From Treponema sp. (GTDB lineage Bacteria; Spirochaetota; Spirochaetia; Treponematales; Treponemataceae): a stretch of 16,522 bases of DNA. Position 1 is the stretch's first letter. Each line of letters opens with the position of its first letter. This document shows, piece by piece, positions 1 to 8,553 of this stretch. The notes below the pieces were generated by a model that ran no database searches, was not told the DNA's origin, and saw nothing but the letters and a program-made list of their open reading frames with translations. The DNA is taken from assembly GCA_024691105.1 (NCBI GenBank), contig JAILNY010000086.1, positions 1-16,522 of the forward strand, in the 5' to 3' direction. The position numbers and the translations under genes are program-made.

Positions 1-39
1 TAAAAGCAACATAAATATAATGAACAATTCTTTTTTCAT
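1..39 (-). CDS. Start of an exported protein, truncated by the window edge
   Basis: Only the first 13 codons are in the window: MKKELFIIFMLLL on the minus strand. Two lysines followed by a hydrophobic run look like the beginning of a signal peptide or lipoprotein leader. An AGGAGA ribosome-binding site (complement of 45-50) lies about 7 bases before the ATG, which supports this as a real start. It begins 19 bases after the recombinase stop codon on the same strand, so it probably belongs to the same transcript. The function cannot be judged from so little sequence. Confidence 0.6.
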   Translation of the reverse strand, partial: MKKELFIIFMLLL

Positions 40-58
40 TATTATCTCCTAAACCTTT

Positions 59-1048
59 TCAGTCCCCTTCCTGCACAGTCGCATTCTTATGTCCCGGAAA
101 ATATTCTTTATGCGCATCTTCAAGCTGGCGGTCAGAAACGTGTGTATAAATCTGGGTCGTTGTTAAGTCCGCGTGACCCAAAAGTTCCTGGACGCTTCGC
201 AAATCTGCGCCGCCTTCTAAAAGATGAGTCGCAAAAGAATGACGCAGCGTGTGAACCTTTGCATTCAGTCCGCACCTTTCTCTTATTGCCTTAAAGTTTT
301 TCCAGATTCCCTTACGCGAAATGCCCTCGCCCCTGTAATTTACAAACACCTCAGAAACAACACGCAAGCCGACAAACTTTGGGCGAACCTCATTCAAATA
401 CACAGACAAAACATCATGCGCAGGTTTTCCAAACGGAACAACGCGTTCTTTGCCACCTTTACCGTTAACAAGAACAAAACATTCATCCATGTGCAGATTG
501 ACAATCTTTAAATCACAGCATTCACTTATTCTTAAGCCGCATGAATAAATCAACTCAAAAAGTGCGCGATCGCGTTTTCCGACATCAGTAGAAGTGTCAA
601 TTGACTCTAAGATACACTCAACCTCTTCCTGAGTAAGAACAGCTGGAATCGGACGGGCAGCCTTTGGACGATCAAGAACCTCGGCATAATTTTCGCTCCA
701 GTAATGCTCGCGCACTAAAAATTCTCCCAGCGCACGTAAGGCTGACAAATCCTTTGCCAGAGTAATTTCTGAAATACCGTTTGTCTTTCGCCAGACAGAA
801 TAGTGAATTAAATCTTTGGATTTTATGTTACGGATTTTTAATTTGTTTTCACAGCACCACAAAAGAAATCCTTCGGCAGAAATTCTATAAGTTACGGCAG
901 TAAGCTTTCTGTCTCGTTCTGCCATAAGCAGGTCTGAATAAAACAGGTCTAGAAAATCAGAGATTTTTTTGAGGACAACAGGCTCAATCTGATTCCCGTT
1001 ATCCTCATTTTTTTTAGCTGAAACTTCTTTGGTTTTATCTAAAGACAT
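59..1048 (-). CDS. xerD: Tyrosine site-specific recombinase, XerC/XerD family
   Basis: A 329-residue tyrosine recombinase, expected to resolve chromosome dimers at a dif-like site near the septum during division. The SAM-like core-binding domain spans about residues 28-125 and the catalytic domain about 135-315. The full catalytic set is visible: R173 in GLRISE, K197 in NGKGGKER, H266 and R269 in HTLRHS, H292 in LLGHAD, and the nucleophile Y301 in TTQIYTHV. Family members are usually near 300 residues. The extra length is a charged N-terminal extension of about 27 residues. The C-terminal block (TTQIYTHVSDRQLEDAHKEYFPG) reads more like XerD than XerC, but the assignment between the two is inference. 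The ATG overlaps the ftsZ stop by one base (TAATG), so translation is probably coupled to ftsZ. A phage or integron integrase is unlikely given this housekeeping context. Confidence 0.88.
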   Translation of the reverse strand: MSLDKTKEVSAKKNEDNGNQIEPVVLKKISDFLDLFYSDLLMAERDRKLTAVTYRISAEGFLLWCCENKLKIRNIKSKDLIHYSVWRKTNGISEITLAKDLSALRALGEFLVREHYWSENYAEVLDRPKAARPIPAVLTQEEVECILESIDTSTDVGKRDRALFELIYSCGLRISECCDLKIVNLHMDECFVLVNGKGGKERVVPFGKPAHDVLSVYLNEVRPKFVGLRVVSEVFVNYRGEGISRKGIWKNFKAIRERCGLNAKVHTLRHSFATHLLEGGADLRSVQELLGHADLTTTQIYTHVSDRQLEDAHKEYFPGHKNATVQEGD

Positions 1049-2373
1049 TAGTTGTCTCTAAGGTTAATCTCGCGACTTAAGTTTCTCCAGCAGGCAGGCT
1101 GAGAAATATCATCCTTGCCGGTAAAGTCTGCAGGTGGATTTAATCCGCTGCCAGCTGAACTTCTTTTGTAAGAAGAAGCAATTGCTTCCCCCAAAGCATT
1201 TTCATTTTTATTGTCAGCTCTTATGCTGTCAGATGAATAATGAGCGGCAACAAAACCGTTTGCATCATAAGAAGCATCTGTTGTCTTTGGAGTATCAAAA
1301 GAACCCGCACCAGAACGCAAAAGGTCATTAAACTCGTCAACACTTACAACGTTTCCATTACGTGACGGCTGAACACTTTCACTCTGAACAGAACCAGAAG
1401 ATGAACTATTAAATCCTGTTGCAATAACTGTAACAGATACTTCGTCTTCTGCCATGTCAGGATCAATGACATGACCAAAGAATACTTTGTGATATGGATC
1501 TGCAGAAGCAGTAATAGTCTTTGTAATTTCTTTTACTTCGCTTAACTTTAATGTACCGCCGGCAGAAATATTAATAAGAAGTGTCTTTGCTCCGTCAATA
1601 CTAAATCCTTCAAGCAATGGATTATTGATTGCATTGATTGCAGCATCAACTGCGCGGTTTTCACCATGACCGACACCGATTCCAAGAAGTGCATCGCCCT
1701 GCCCTGACATTGTTGCCTTAACATCAGCAAAGTCTGTATTAATTTCACCGGCACCTGTAATGATGCTTGAAATTCCTTTTACACCCTGATGCAAAACTTC
1801 GTCAGCAAGAACATAGGCATCACGCATTGTAAGATCTTCTTTATCTTTTTCAAGCTGTGCATTTGGAATAACGATAAGCGAGTCTACGTTTTCGCGGAGA
1901 TTTTTAATTCCTTCCTGCGCAAGCTGCATACGAACAGGTCCTTCAAAACTGAAAGGTGTTGTAACAACTGCGACAGTTAAAGCACCAAGTTCTTTTGCAA
2001 TACTTGCAACAACCGGAGCTGAACCGGTTCCTGTTCCACCGCCCATTCCGGCAGTTACAAAAACCATATCCGCACCCTTAAGAGCATTCAATATTGCCTC
2101 GCGGTCTTCTTCTGCGGCTTTGCGTCCAATTTCTGGATTTCCTCCGGCACCAAGACCACCTGTTAATTTTTGTCCAATTGGAATTCTATTAGATGAATTT
2201 GATCTGTTGAGCGCCTGCAAGTCTGTATTCAATACAATAAATTCAACATGCTGCACACCTGCCTGAATCATTCGGTTTACAGCACTTGATCCACCGCCTC
2301 CACAACCGACAACTTTTAGAACAGCCGGTGTAGGCTTTGCAAGTCCCTGATCTACTACTTCATGTTCTAACAT
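1048..2373 (-). CDS. ftsZ: Cell division GTPase FtsZ
   Basis: The tubulin-like GTPase that polymerises into the Z-ring. Visible motifs in this 441-residue protein are the nucleotide-binding GCGGGGSSAVNRM (23-35), NTDLQAL (49-55), GLGAGGNPEIG (73-83), the tubulin signature GGGTGTG (111-117), and the T7 catalytic loop NTDFAD (212-217) with both acidic residues. A poorly conserved linker rich in Ser, Asn and Asp follows (about 320-415). The C-terminal tail, DDISQPACWRNLSREINLRD, differs from the usual DIPxFLR-type peptide that binds FtsA. In the first motif, SS replaces the more common GN. The ATG is preceded by a very strong GGGGAGGA about 4 bases away, which fixes the start. A hairpin (2397-2421) separates it from ftsA. 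The one-base overlap with the downstream recombinase suggests coupled translation. Confidence 0.98.
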   Translation of the reverse strand: MLEHEVVDQGLAKPTPAVLKVVGCGGGGSSAVNRMIQAGVQHVEFIVLNTDLQALNRSNSSNRIPIGQKLTGGLGAGGNPEIGRKAAEEDREAILNALKGADMVFVTAGMGGGTGTGSAPVVASIAKELGALTVAVVTTPFSFEGPVRMQLAQEGIKNLRENVDSLIVIPNAQLEKDKEDLTMRDAYVLADEVLHQGVKGISSIITGAGEINTDFADVKATMSGQGDALLGIGVGHGENRAVDAAINAINNPLLEGFSIDGAKTLLINISAGGTLKLSEVKEITKTITASADPYHKVFFGHVIDPDMAEDEVSVTVIATGFNSSSSGSVQSESVQPSRNGNVVSVDEFNDLLRSGAGSFDTPKTTDASYDANGFVAAHYSSDSIRADNKNENALGEAIASSYKRSSAGSGLNPPADFTGKDDISQPACWRNLSREINLRDN

Positions 2374-2396
2374 TTATTCCTCCCCATTCCCCTGCA

Positions 2397-2421
2397 TTTT
2401 GCAATTTCCCCTATTGCAAAA
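2397..2421 (-). repeat. Inverted repeat / mRNA hairpin between ftsA and ftsZ
   Basis: A perfect 9-bp inverted repeat, TTTTGCAAT and ATTGCAAAA, with a 7-base loop. It starts 5 bases after the ftsA stop and ends 23 bases before the ftsZ start. In the minus-strand transcript no T-run follows the stem, so a classical terminator is unlikely. A processing, stability or partial attenuation hairpin that sets ftsZ level apart from ftsA is possible. The loop carries AGGGGAA, which recurs just before the ftsZ ribosome-binding site. Confidence 0.5.
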
Positions 2422-2425
2422 AACG

Positions 2426-3664
2426 TTAAAACAATTGTTTTAATATCTTTTTAAGTATACTCTCTTTATTACCATTTGTAGAAGCCTTTTTAGAAACTTT
2501 CTCTGGTACTTTTATCTGATTCATTTGAGCCTGAACAAGACCGATTACGGTTGCATATTCAGGAGTGCGGTAATTTTCATCAATACCGCCAAGGCTTTCT
2601 GGTACACCAAGACGAACTGCCGTTGTACCAAACACATTCTGTGCAAGCTCTACAACGCCAGGCATCAAAGCACCGCCACCTGTAAGTATAATATTTCCAG
2701 ACAGCCTCTGTAAATCGGTTTTGTGAACAATTTCACTTCTTACAAGTGCAAAAATTTCTTCCATACGAGGCTGAATTATCTGACAAATTTCATCCTGAGG
2801 AACAAGTTCTGGAGCCCTTCCGCCAACACCAGGAATTGTAACCTCGCGGATAGTCTGGAGCGAAGGAAGAAAACAACAGCCGGCATCAAGTTTAATTCTC
2901 TCTGCCACCTGAAGCGGAATTCCTTTTACAATCGAAATATCGTTTGTAACAAGATTGCCGCCAACAGGAATTGAAAGACTGCAGACAGGAGCGCCTTCGT
3001 TTAAAACAAGGACATCGGTAGTACCGGCTCCAAGGTCAATCAAAATTGACCCCATTTCAATTTCATCTTCGTGTACAACTGACTGCACCTGCGCAAGTGT
3101 CTTAAGCCAAACCTTATCAAGATTGTAGCCTGCTCTGTTTACACAGGCACATACATTTTGAATCGCTGTCTTAGAAGCAGTTACAATGTGAACGTCAGTT
3201 TCAAGACGCACACCAATCATGTGAATCGGATCTTTAATTCCACTTACACCGTCAACAGTATAATCACGAGGAACTACGTGTAAAAATTCTCTGTCTAAAG
3301 GAATTAGAGTAGCACGCGCAGATTCAAGTGCGCGGTCTTTATCCTGCTGATTAATTTCTCTGTTTGCCTGATTTTTGTTTGAAACAGCTGCAAGTCCGTG
3401 CGAATTATAACTTTCTATCTGAGAGCCGCCGATTGCAGTTACACATGAAAATACTTCATAACCTGCATTCTGTTCAGCAGCTTCAATCGTATCTTTAATT
3501 GCTTCGATTGCGGCTTCAATATTTATAACAGTTCCGTTACGGATACCGCTTGAAGGCTTTTTTGCAAGCCCCATTATCTCTACTGTGTTTTCGTCAATAA
3601 CTTCGCCGATAGCAACACGAATATTACTCGTACCAATATCAAGGCCAACTATAATATCAGTCAA
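2426..3664 (-). CDS. ftsA: Cell division protein FtsA (actin-like Z-ring anchor)
   Basis: Actin-fold ATPase that tethers FtsZ to the inner membrane and recruits later division proteins. The start chosen is TTG at 3664, giving 412 residues beginning MTDIIVGLDIGTSN, a typical FtsA N-terminus, with GGGAGG 8 bases upstream. Longer in-frame starts (ATG at 3682 or a start at 3718) would bury that ribosome-binding site inside the gene. Motifs seen are phosphate 1 (VGLDIGTSN, 6-14), phosphate 2 (IDLGAGTTD, 209-217) and the adenosine motif (LTGGGALMPG, 327-336). The C-terminus, SILKKILKQLF, is an amphipathic helix that fits the membrane-targeting sequence, joined by a lysine-rich linker. The gene overlaps the end of ftsQ by 8 bases. 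It carries no obvious lesion. Confidence 0.96.
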   Translation of the reverse strand: MTDIIVGLDIGTSNIRVAIGEVIDENTVEIMGLAKKPSSGIRNGTVINIEAAIEAIKDTIEAAEQNAGYEVFSCVTAIGGSQIESYNSHGLAAVSNKNQANREINQQDKDRALESARATLIPLDREFLHVVPRDYTVDGVSGIKDPIHMIGVRLETDVHIVTASKTAIQNVCACVNRAGYNLDKVWLKTLAQVQSVVHEDEIEMGSILIDLGAGTTDVLVLNEGAPVCSLSIPVGGNLVTNDISIVKGIPLQVAERIKLDAGCCFLPSLQTIREVTIPGVGGRAPELVPQDEICQIIQPRMEEIFALVRSEIVHKTDLQRLSGNIILTGGGALMPGVVELAQNVFGTTAVRLGVPESLGGIDENYRTPEYATVIGLVQAQMNQIKVPEKVSKKASTNGNKESILKKILKQLF

Positions 3665-4514
3665 GATCCTTTCCTCCCACATCTTTACTGACAGAAGTTC
3701 TGTACGAAACAGAATCATATCTTAAATCGATTTCAGTAACATTAGGCTCGATAGAATTTACAACGTCAAGAACTACCATCATGTTCTGCAATGATTCTTC
3801 GTTTAGTGAACGACCGGTTAAAACACGAATATGTGAATTAACAGGAATCAGCATCAGCTCATAATTTCCGTAAGTCTTAGGAACTACACAAATTTCAGAA
3901 ATAGCAGCAAAATATTTTTGCGGCAAAGCCTGTATCTTTGCAATCTGATCGATAAGAACGCGGTACGTTGCAGGAATACGCATTCCACACGACAAATGCT
4001 CTACAGGAATTCCAGATACAATAGGAATTGAACCGTCTGATACAATTGCACTGTCAGTATTTGTAAATAATATACCATTTTTGTCAATTTGAATAGGTAC
4101 TGTATGCCCGTGCATGTTTGCAAATAGCATTGCAACACTATTGCGTTCTGTAACATCAATCCGCACTTTATCAGGGAATACTTTTTCAATTCTTACGCTT
4201 TCAATTCCAGATACGCCCGAAAGCTTAGACGCAGCTCCTGCTGCATCAAACGAAAGCCAGTTTTGAGCATAAAAATCAGTAAGCTCGGAAAGAATAAATT
4301 CTGTTGAATAATTTTTATTTCCAGATACTAAAACCTGTGGCGCATTTAAACTTGGATGAACAATTTTAAAGACAAAAATTTCAAGCAGCAAAACAACACC
4401 CAATGCGGCAACAAGAATTTTTATCCACTTAAAAAATTTCGCGTCCTTTTCGTCCTTGTACTTCTTGCTTATCTCGTATTGTTCAAATTCTCCGAGAAAA
4501 CTTAAATCGCTCAT
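3657..4514 (-). CDS. ftsQ: Cell division protein FtsQ/DivIB
   Basis: Bitopic inner-membrane division protein of 285 residues that links early cytoplasmic and late periplasmic divisome components. A charged cytoplasmic N-terminus (1-27) is followed by one membrane segment (about 28-52, ILVAALGVVLLLEIFVF) and a POTRA domain (about 54-124). That domain shows the pattern VLVSGNKNYS, then SVRIEKVFPDKVRIDVTER, as in FtsQ and DivIB. The rest is a periplasmic beta domain. Sequence conservation in this family is low, so the call rests on topology, the POTRA pattern and position between ftsW and ftsA. The ATG has AGGAAAGAG upstream and lies 14 bases after the ftsW stop. Confidence 0.92.
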   Translation of the reverse strand: MSDLSFLGEFEQYEISKKYKDEKDAKFFKWIKILVAALGVVLLLEIFVFKIVHPSLNAPQVLVSGNKNYSTEFILSELTDFYAQNWLSFDAAGAASKLSGVSGIESVRIEKVFPDKVRIDVTERNSVAMLFANMHGHTVPIQIDKNGILFTNTDSAIVSDGSIPIVSGIPVEHLSCGMRIPATYRVLIDQIAKIQALPQKYFAAISEICVVPKTYGNYELMLIPVNSHIRVLTGRSLNEESLQNMMVVLDVVNSIEPNVTEIDLRYDSVSYRTSVSKDVGGKDLD

Positions 4515-4528
4515 CTACTCTTTCCTAC

Positions 4529-5737
4529 CTATTTAAAAAAGTTTACATCAAGAGTCTCGTATTGATTACCCGACTCCTGCAAAACCTTGTTCTCTTCATT
4601 AAATGTATCTGCATCACAGCGTGACGCATTTATAATAAAGCCACACATACACAGCGTGACAATTATTGACGATCCACCGCTAGAAAAAAACGGCAACTGT
4701 ACACCCGTTGTAGGCAAAAGCCCGCATACAACGGCAACATTCATCAGCGACTGAAAGAAAATCACTGCTGTACAACCAAACGCGCCGTAAGCACTAAACT
4801 TATCCGGACACTTGATTGCAATTCTTACAGCCTTGTATGTAAAAAATATCAGTATTACAAAGTAAATCACTACACCTAAAAATCCCATAGCCTCAGTCCA
4901 TCCGGCAAAAATGTAATCCGACTGAACTTCTGGGATATTATTCAAATACTCAAGTCCCTCGCCTATTCCCTGTCCCCAAAAGCCGCCCATGCTTACGGCG
5001 CGTTTTGCAGCAAGACTCTGGTAATTAAAAGTCTGCACAAATTCATCAGGATTAAAAAATGCTGCAATTCGGTTTACACGATACTGTTCTGTAAGAACCA
5101 TAAGAATAATTGCAGGTACACCCAAAAAGCAAAACGGTAAAAGCCAGAGCATTTTTGCTTTTGCAATGTAAAACATTATTAATCCGATGAACAGAATAAA
5201 TAAACCTGTAGAAAAATCTTTCTGCGCAAAAATCAATGTAACAAAGAAAACTAGAGAAACAACAGCTGGTCCTACAGTTTTATCTTCTGCAAAATCATCT
5301 TTTCGCGAATACTTGTCAAAGAAATTTGCAAGGAACAAAACTGTCGTAAACTTTAAAAGCTCTGACGGCTGGAATGTAAAGAACGGCATTTTAATCCAGC
5401 GTCCGGCGCCGTTACGTTCACTTCTGAGTCCTGGAATAAAAGTCATAACACACAATAAGACTGTAGCAAGAACAATTACCGGTAAAATTTTTCTCTGGGT
5501 GTTTAAAGGGCAGACTGCAAAAAACAAGAGCCCTATAAATCCTACGCTGCTTGCAATAAGCTGGTGCTTTACAAAGTACATAGAATCATTGAGCATTGCC
5601 TTTGCGGCTGTTCCGGAACATACGAATAACGTAAAAATTCCGATTCCCCACATAAGGATTACAGAGATAATAAAAGTTGTGTCACTCTTTCGATACGAAT
5701 CTACAGAGCGTTCCGGTATAAATGTATAATCACCCAT
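4529..5737 (-). CDS. ftsW: FtsW, SEDS-family septal peptidoglycan polymerase
   Basis: Polytopic membrane glycosyltransferase that polymerises lipid II at the septum together with a class B penicillin-binding protein. I chose the ATG at 5737 (402 residues, MGDYTFIPERS), four bases after the murF stop, with AGGAAG just before it. A TTG at 5782 would extend it by 15 basic residues into murF and is less likely. About ten hydrophobic segments can be traced. SEDS hallmarks are NNIPEVQSDYIFAGWTEAMGF in the large extracytoplasmic loop region, the QKDFSTGLFI segment, and the C-terminal PFFSSGGSSIIVTL. RodA is the paralogue to consider. The dcw location favours FtsW. Its usual partner gene, ftsI, is not in this cluster. 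Confidence 0.92.
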   Translation of the reverse strand: MGDYTFIPERSVDSYRKSDTTFIISVILMWGIGIFTLFVCSGTAAKAMLNDSMYFVKHQLIASSVGFIGLLFFAVCPLNTQRKILPVIVLATVLLCVMTFIPGLRSERNGAGRWIKMPFFTFQPSELLKFTTVLFLANFFDKYSRKDDFAEDKTVGPAVVSLVFFVTLIFAQKDFSTGLFILFIGLIMFYIAKAKMLWLLPFCFLGVPAIILMVLTEQYRVNRIAAFFNPDEFVQTFNYQSLAAKRAVSMGGFWGQGIGEGLEYLNNIPEVQSDYIFAGWTEAMGFLGVVIYFVILIFFTYKAVRIAIKCPDKFSAYGAFGCTAVIFFQSLMNVAVVCGLLPTTGVQLPFFSSGGSSIIVTLCMCGFIINASRCDADTFNEENKVLQESGNQYETLDVNFFK

Positions 5738-5741
5738 CTTC

Positions 5742-7232
5742 CTATTCAGAACAAATTTCCTCTTGCGAAATCTGTTCGACAACCTTTTCCAGATGCATTC
5801 CGTGAGATGCCTTTACAAAGACAAAATCTCCGTCCTGCAGATAATCCAGGAGCTTTGTACAAAGCTCATTAAAGTTTTCTTCCCCCATATCTTTATAGTA
5901 TCTGATATTAAGTTTCCCACCCATTTTTGCAGCGTTAGCTGCATGCATCATATCTTGCCCGATAAAAACAAACATATCTGCCTTAGCCACTACAGCCGCA
6001 GCACCAACACGAGAGTGTGCTTCAACAGAATCTTTTCCAAGCTCAAACATATCACCAAGAATATAAATCTTACGACCGTTGACCTTAAGATTACCGCACA
6101 TTTCAAGCGCGCGCTCCATTGAGTCAGGATTTGCGTTATAGCAGTCTTCAAGCAATGTTATTTTTTTCTGTTTACCAGAACTGTCAGCTTTTGTAAGAAT
6201 TGATTTAATGTGGCTTCGGCCTTCCGGAACTTTTAACTGATTAATTCCGTCTACAATTTCCTGAGCAGTAAAGCCAAGACCTTTTGCAAGTGCAATACAG
6301 CTTAAAGCATTTAAATAATTATATTCACCAGGAATTTTTAATACAGCTTCAATTCCATCGACAGCAAACTTTGTACCGCCGATTCCAAGGTCTTCAATAA
6401 ATTTTACGCCGCTTTTTTCTTCAGGAATATCTTTTCCAAAATAGACAACCTTTCCTGCGACACCCTTTGCAAGATAATCTGCAAAGTCATCCTTCTGATG
6501 AATAACTGCAATACCATTATGCCTGATGTAAGAAAAAATCTTTTTCTTTTCTTTTGCAATATTTTCACGGCTTCCAAGAAGTCCAATGTGTGCTGTTCCA
6601 ATATTTGTTATGATTGCATAGTTCGGTTTAAATACGCGGGCAATTTCGCCGATTTCGTTTTCGCGGTTCATCCCCATCTCAAAAAGACCTGCTTCGTGCT
6701 CTGGCCGAATATTAAATACCGAAAGTGGCAATCCTGTCTCAGAATTAAGATTGCCTTTTGTTGCAATGAGATTATATTTTTGTCTTAAGATACTTGCACA
6801 GATTTCTTTGGTTGTAGTTTTTCCACTTGAACCTGTAATAGAAATTTTTATCAGCTTAGGAAACTTTTTAACATAACATCGCGCTGCATCCTGCAATGCA
6901 GTAAGATTGTTTTCTACAACAATAAATACAACATTGTGATGTGTGCTTACAAGATTCATGTAAACCCGGCTGTTCTGTTCATAAACAGACTGCGTAACAA
7001 AAATTACCGATGCACCTTTTTCGATTGCCTGAGGAATATAGATATGACCATCCTGGAACTCCCCGATAAGCGGAACAAACAGGCTTTTTTCTTCAACCTG
7101 TCTGCTGTCTGTTACCACAGATCTAAACGAGAAATTCTTGATGTTTTCTGCAAGGGCTACAACAGTACCATGTACTGCACTCTTAAGCTCTTTTAACGTT
7201 AATAAACTCCCAGTCTCCTTTTCCTCTTTCAT
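5742..7232 (-). CDS. murF: MurF, UDP-MurNAc-tripeptide:D-Ala-D-Ala ligase
   Basis: ATP-dependent cytoplasmic Mur ligase that adds D-Ala-D-Ala to UDP-MurNAc-tripeptide, the last soluble step of peptidoglycan precursor synthesis. In a 496-residue protein, the N-terminal substrate domain includes TDSRQVEEKSLFVPL. The ATP-binding loop GSSGKTTTK lies at about 134-142, followed by KGNLNSETGLPL. Later come the MurF-type LLEDCYNANPDSM, ILGDMFELG and the C-terminal VKASHGMHLEKVV. The ATG at 7232 is 17 bases after the ftsL stop. No clear Shine-Dalgarno sequence is visible, so coupling to ftsL is likely. A TTG at 7244 would add four residues and cannot be excluded. The position directly after ftsL means ftsI, which often sits between them, is absent here. 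Confidence 0.96.
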   Translation of the reverse strand: MKEEKETGSLLTLKELKSAVHGTVVALAENIKNFSFRSVVTDSRQVEEKSLFVPLIGEFQDGHIYIPQAIEKGASVIFVTQSVYEQNSRVYMNLVSTHHNVVFIVVENNLTALQDAARCYVKKFPKLIKISITGSSGKTTTKEICASILRQKYNLIATKGNLNSETGLPLSVFNIRPEHEAGLFEMGMNRENEIGEIARVFKPNYAIITNIGTAHIGLLGSRENIAKEKKKIFSYIRHNGIAVIHQKDDFADYLAKGVAGKVVYFGKDIPEEKSGVKFIEDLGIGGTKFAVDGIEAVLKIPGEYNYLNALSCIALAKGLGFTAQEIVDGINQLKVPEGRSHIKSILTKADSSGKQKKITLLEDCYNANPDSMERALEMCGNLKVNGRKIYILGDMFELGKDSVEAHSRVGAAAVVAKADMFVFIGQDMMHAANAAKMGGKLNIRYYKDMGEENFNELCTKLLDYLQDGDFVFVKASHGMHLEKVVEQISQEEICSE

Positions 7233-7249
7233 TTTTACAACCAAACAAT

Positions 7250-7546
7250 TTATTTTTTATTTTTCATTTCAACTCGAATTATTTCTTCGCTTTCTGCTTT
7301 ATGCATGCCCAGTTCGTTTTCGGCAATGTTACCGATTCGCTGTGCACTTGAAAGCAAACTTATGTCAGTAATCAGCTTCTTATTTTCCTCCACAAGCTGA
7401 ACCTGACGTTTTTCAAGTTCATGAACCTCTCTTTCAATTTTCATATACCGTTCTGCCTGAATTGCATTTAAAATCAGCAGACCCGGAATTAATGCGGCGA
7501 CAATTATATAAAAAACAGTTTTTAAGATCTTTGCAGCCTTTTTCAT
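7250..7546 (-). CDS. ftsL: FtsL-like division protein (septum formation initiator type)
   Basis: A small bitopic protein of 98 residues: short lysine-rich cytoplasmic start, one membrane helix (about residues 11-30, VFYIIVAALIPGLLILNAIQ), then a periplasmic heptad-rich coiled coil (REVHELEKRQVQLVEENKKLITDI) ending in AENELGM. This is the architecture of FtsL/DivIC, which pair with FtsQ and activate FtsW. Primary sequence in the family is weakly conserved, so position between rsmH and murF carries much of the call. The ATG has GGCGGAGAG upstream and lies 12 bases after the rsmH stop. Confidence 0.86.
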   Translation of the reverse strand: MKKAAKILKTVFYIIVAALIPGLLILNAIQAERYMKIEREVHELEKRQVQLVEENKKLITDISLLSSAQRIGNIAENELGMHKAESEEIIRVEMKNKK

Positions 7547-7558
7547 AAACTCTCCGCC

Positions 7559-8542
7559 TTATATCTTTACATTCCGCAGATGAAGCTCTGTTGCATCAGA
7601 AATCTTTCTTACAACCCGTAGCTTTGCACTGCGCGATGGTGAATTTACCTTTACCTCTTGGTCAGTTGGACCAACCGGCTTTCTTGTAATAATCTCTGCC
7701 TTTGGAGAACCACCGCATTTACACTCGGCAAACTCCTGCGGACAGACACACTCTTTTCCGAGATTTCGGAAAAAATTTTTTACAATTCTGTCTTCAAGCG
7801 AGTGGAATGTAATTACGCCCATTTTTCCACCTGGCTTAAGACAGTTGAACGCGTCAAACAAAGCTTTAGGCAAATGCCCAAGTTCATCGTTTACCGCAAT
7901 CCTTATTGCCTGAAAAGTTCTCGTCGCCGGATGAATCGGACCATGACGATATTTTTCAGGAACACATTCATAAATAATATCAGCAAGCGCTTTAGACGAA
8001 GAAATCTCTCCTCCGCTTCGGGCACTCACAATACTTGCAGCAATCCTTCTTGAAAGCTTTTCTTCGCCATACAAAAAGATTAAATCAGCAAGGCGCTTTT
8101 CCGGATAAGTGTTTACAATTTCAAATGCAGACACCGTTCCGTTTTCGTTTAAACGCATATCTAAAGGTTCATCATAACGAAAAGAAAAACCGCGATTTGA
8201 CCTTTCATAATGAAAAACCGATATTCCTAAATCAAATAAAATTATGTCTGGCTTGTCCATGTCGGCAGGATACGAAGCATAAAAATCATTGAACCAACCG
8301 TTGTAAAACCTGATCCGATCTCCATAAACAGAAAGTCGTTCTTTAGCCTTTGCCTGAATCGTGCTGTCTGCATCAAGCCCGCAAATTCTTAAACCTGGAA
8401 ACTTTGACAAAAACGCATTAGTATGACCACCCTCACCTAAAGTTGAGTCAATCATAAGAGCATTTTTTTCATACGGTTCACCTACAGGACTTAAATAATT
8501 TAAGCACTCTTCAAGAAGAACCGGAGTATGAATAATTTCCAA
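7559..8542 (-). CDS. rsmH: 16S rRNA (cytosine-N4)-methyltransferase RsmH (MraW)
   Basis: S-adenosylmethionine-dependent enzyme that N4-methylates a cytosine in the ribosomal P site (C1402 in E. coli numbering). The 327-residue protein starts with the family's characteristic HTPVLLEECLNYL. It then shows the SAM loop DSTLGEGGHT, FDLGISVFHYERSNRGFSFR with DEPLDMRLN, the TRTFQAIRIAVNDEL block, and ITFHSLEDRIVKNFFR. The start is TTG at 8542: the conserved N-terminus begins immediately after it, no in-frame ATG fits, and GGCGG lies about 6 bases upstream. A cysteine-containing insert (CVCPQEFAECKCGG) near residue 270 is present, a segment seen in many members. It is the second gene of the operon, directly after mraZ. 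Confidence 0.97.
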   Translation of the reverse strand: MEIIHTPVLLEECLNYLSPVGEPYEKNALMIDSTLGEGGHTNAFLSKFPGLRICGLDADSTIQAKAKERLSVYGDRIRFYNGWFNDFYASYPADMDKPDIILFDLGISVFHYERSNRGFSFRYDEPLDMRLNENGTVSAFEIVNTYPEKRLADLIFLYGEEKLSRRIAASIVSARSGGEISSSKALADIIYECVPEKYRHGPIHPATRTFQAIRIAVNDELGHLPKALFDAFNCLKPGGKMGVITFHSLEDRIVKNFFRNLGKECVCPQEFAECKCGGSPKAEIITRKPVGPTDQEVKVNSPSRSAKLRVVRKISDATELHLRNVKI

Positions 8543-8553
8543 ATCAATCCGCC

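Noticed and set aside
3665..3718. Longer FtsA starts at 3682 (ATG) or 3718
   Set aside because: They would place the strong GGGAGG ribosome-binding site inside the gene and add a tail not seen at FtsA N-termini, whereas the TTG at 3664 gives the typical MTDIIVGLDIG.
5187..5729. Open frame of 180 codons on the plus strand opposite ftsW
   Set aside because: It is a shadow of ftsW: the SEDS protein is complete on the other strand and the plus-strand product shows no domain pattern.
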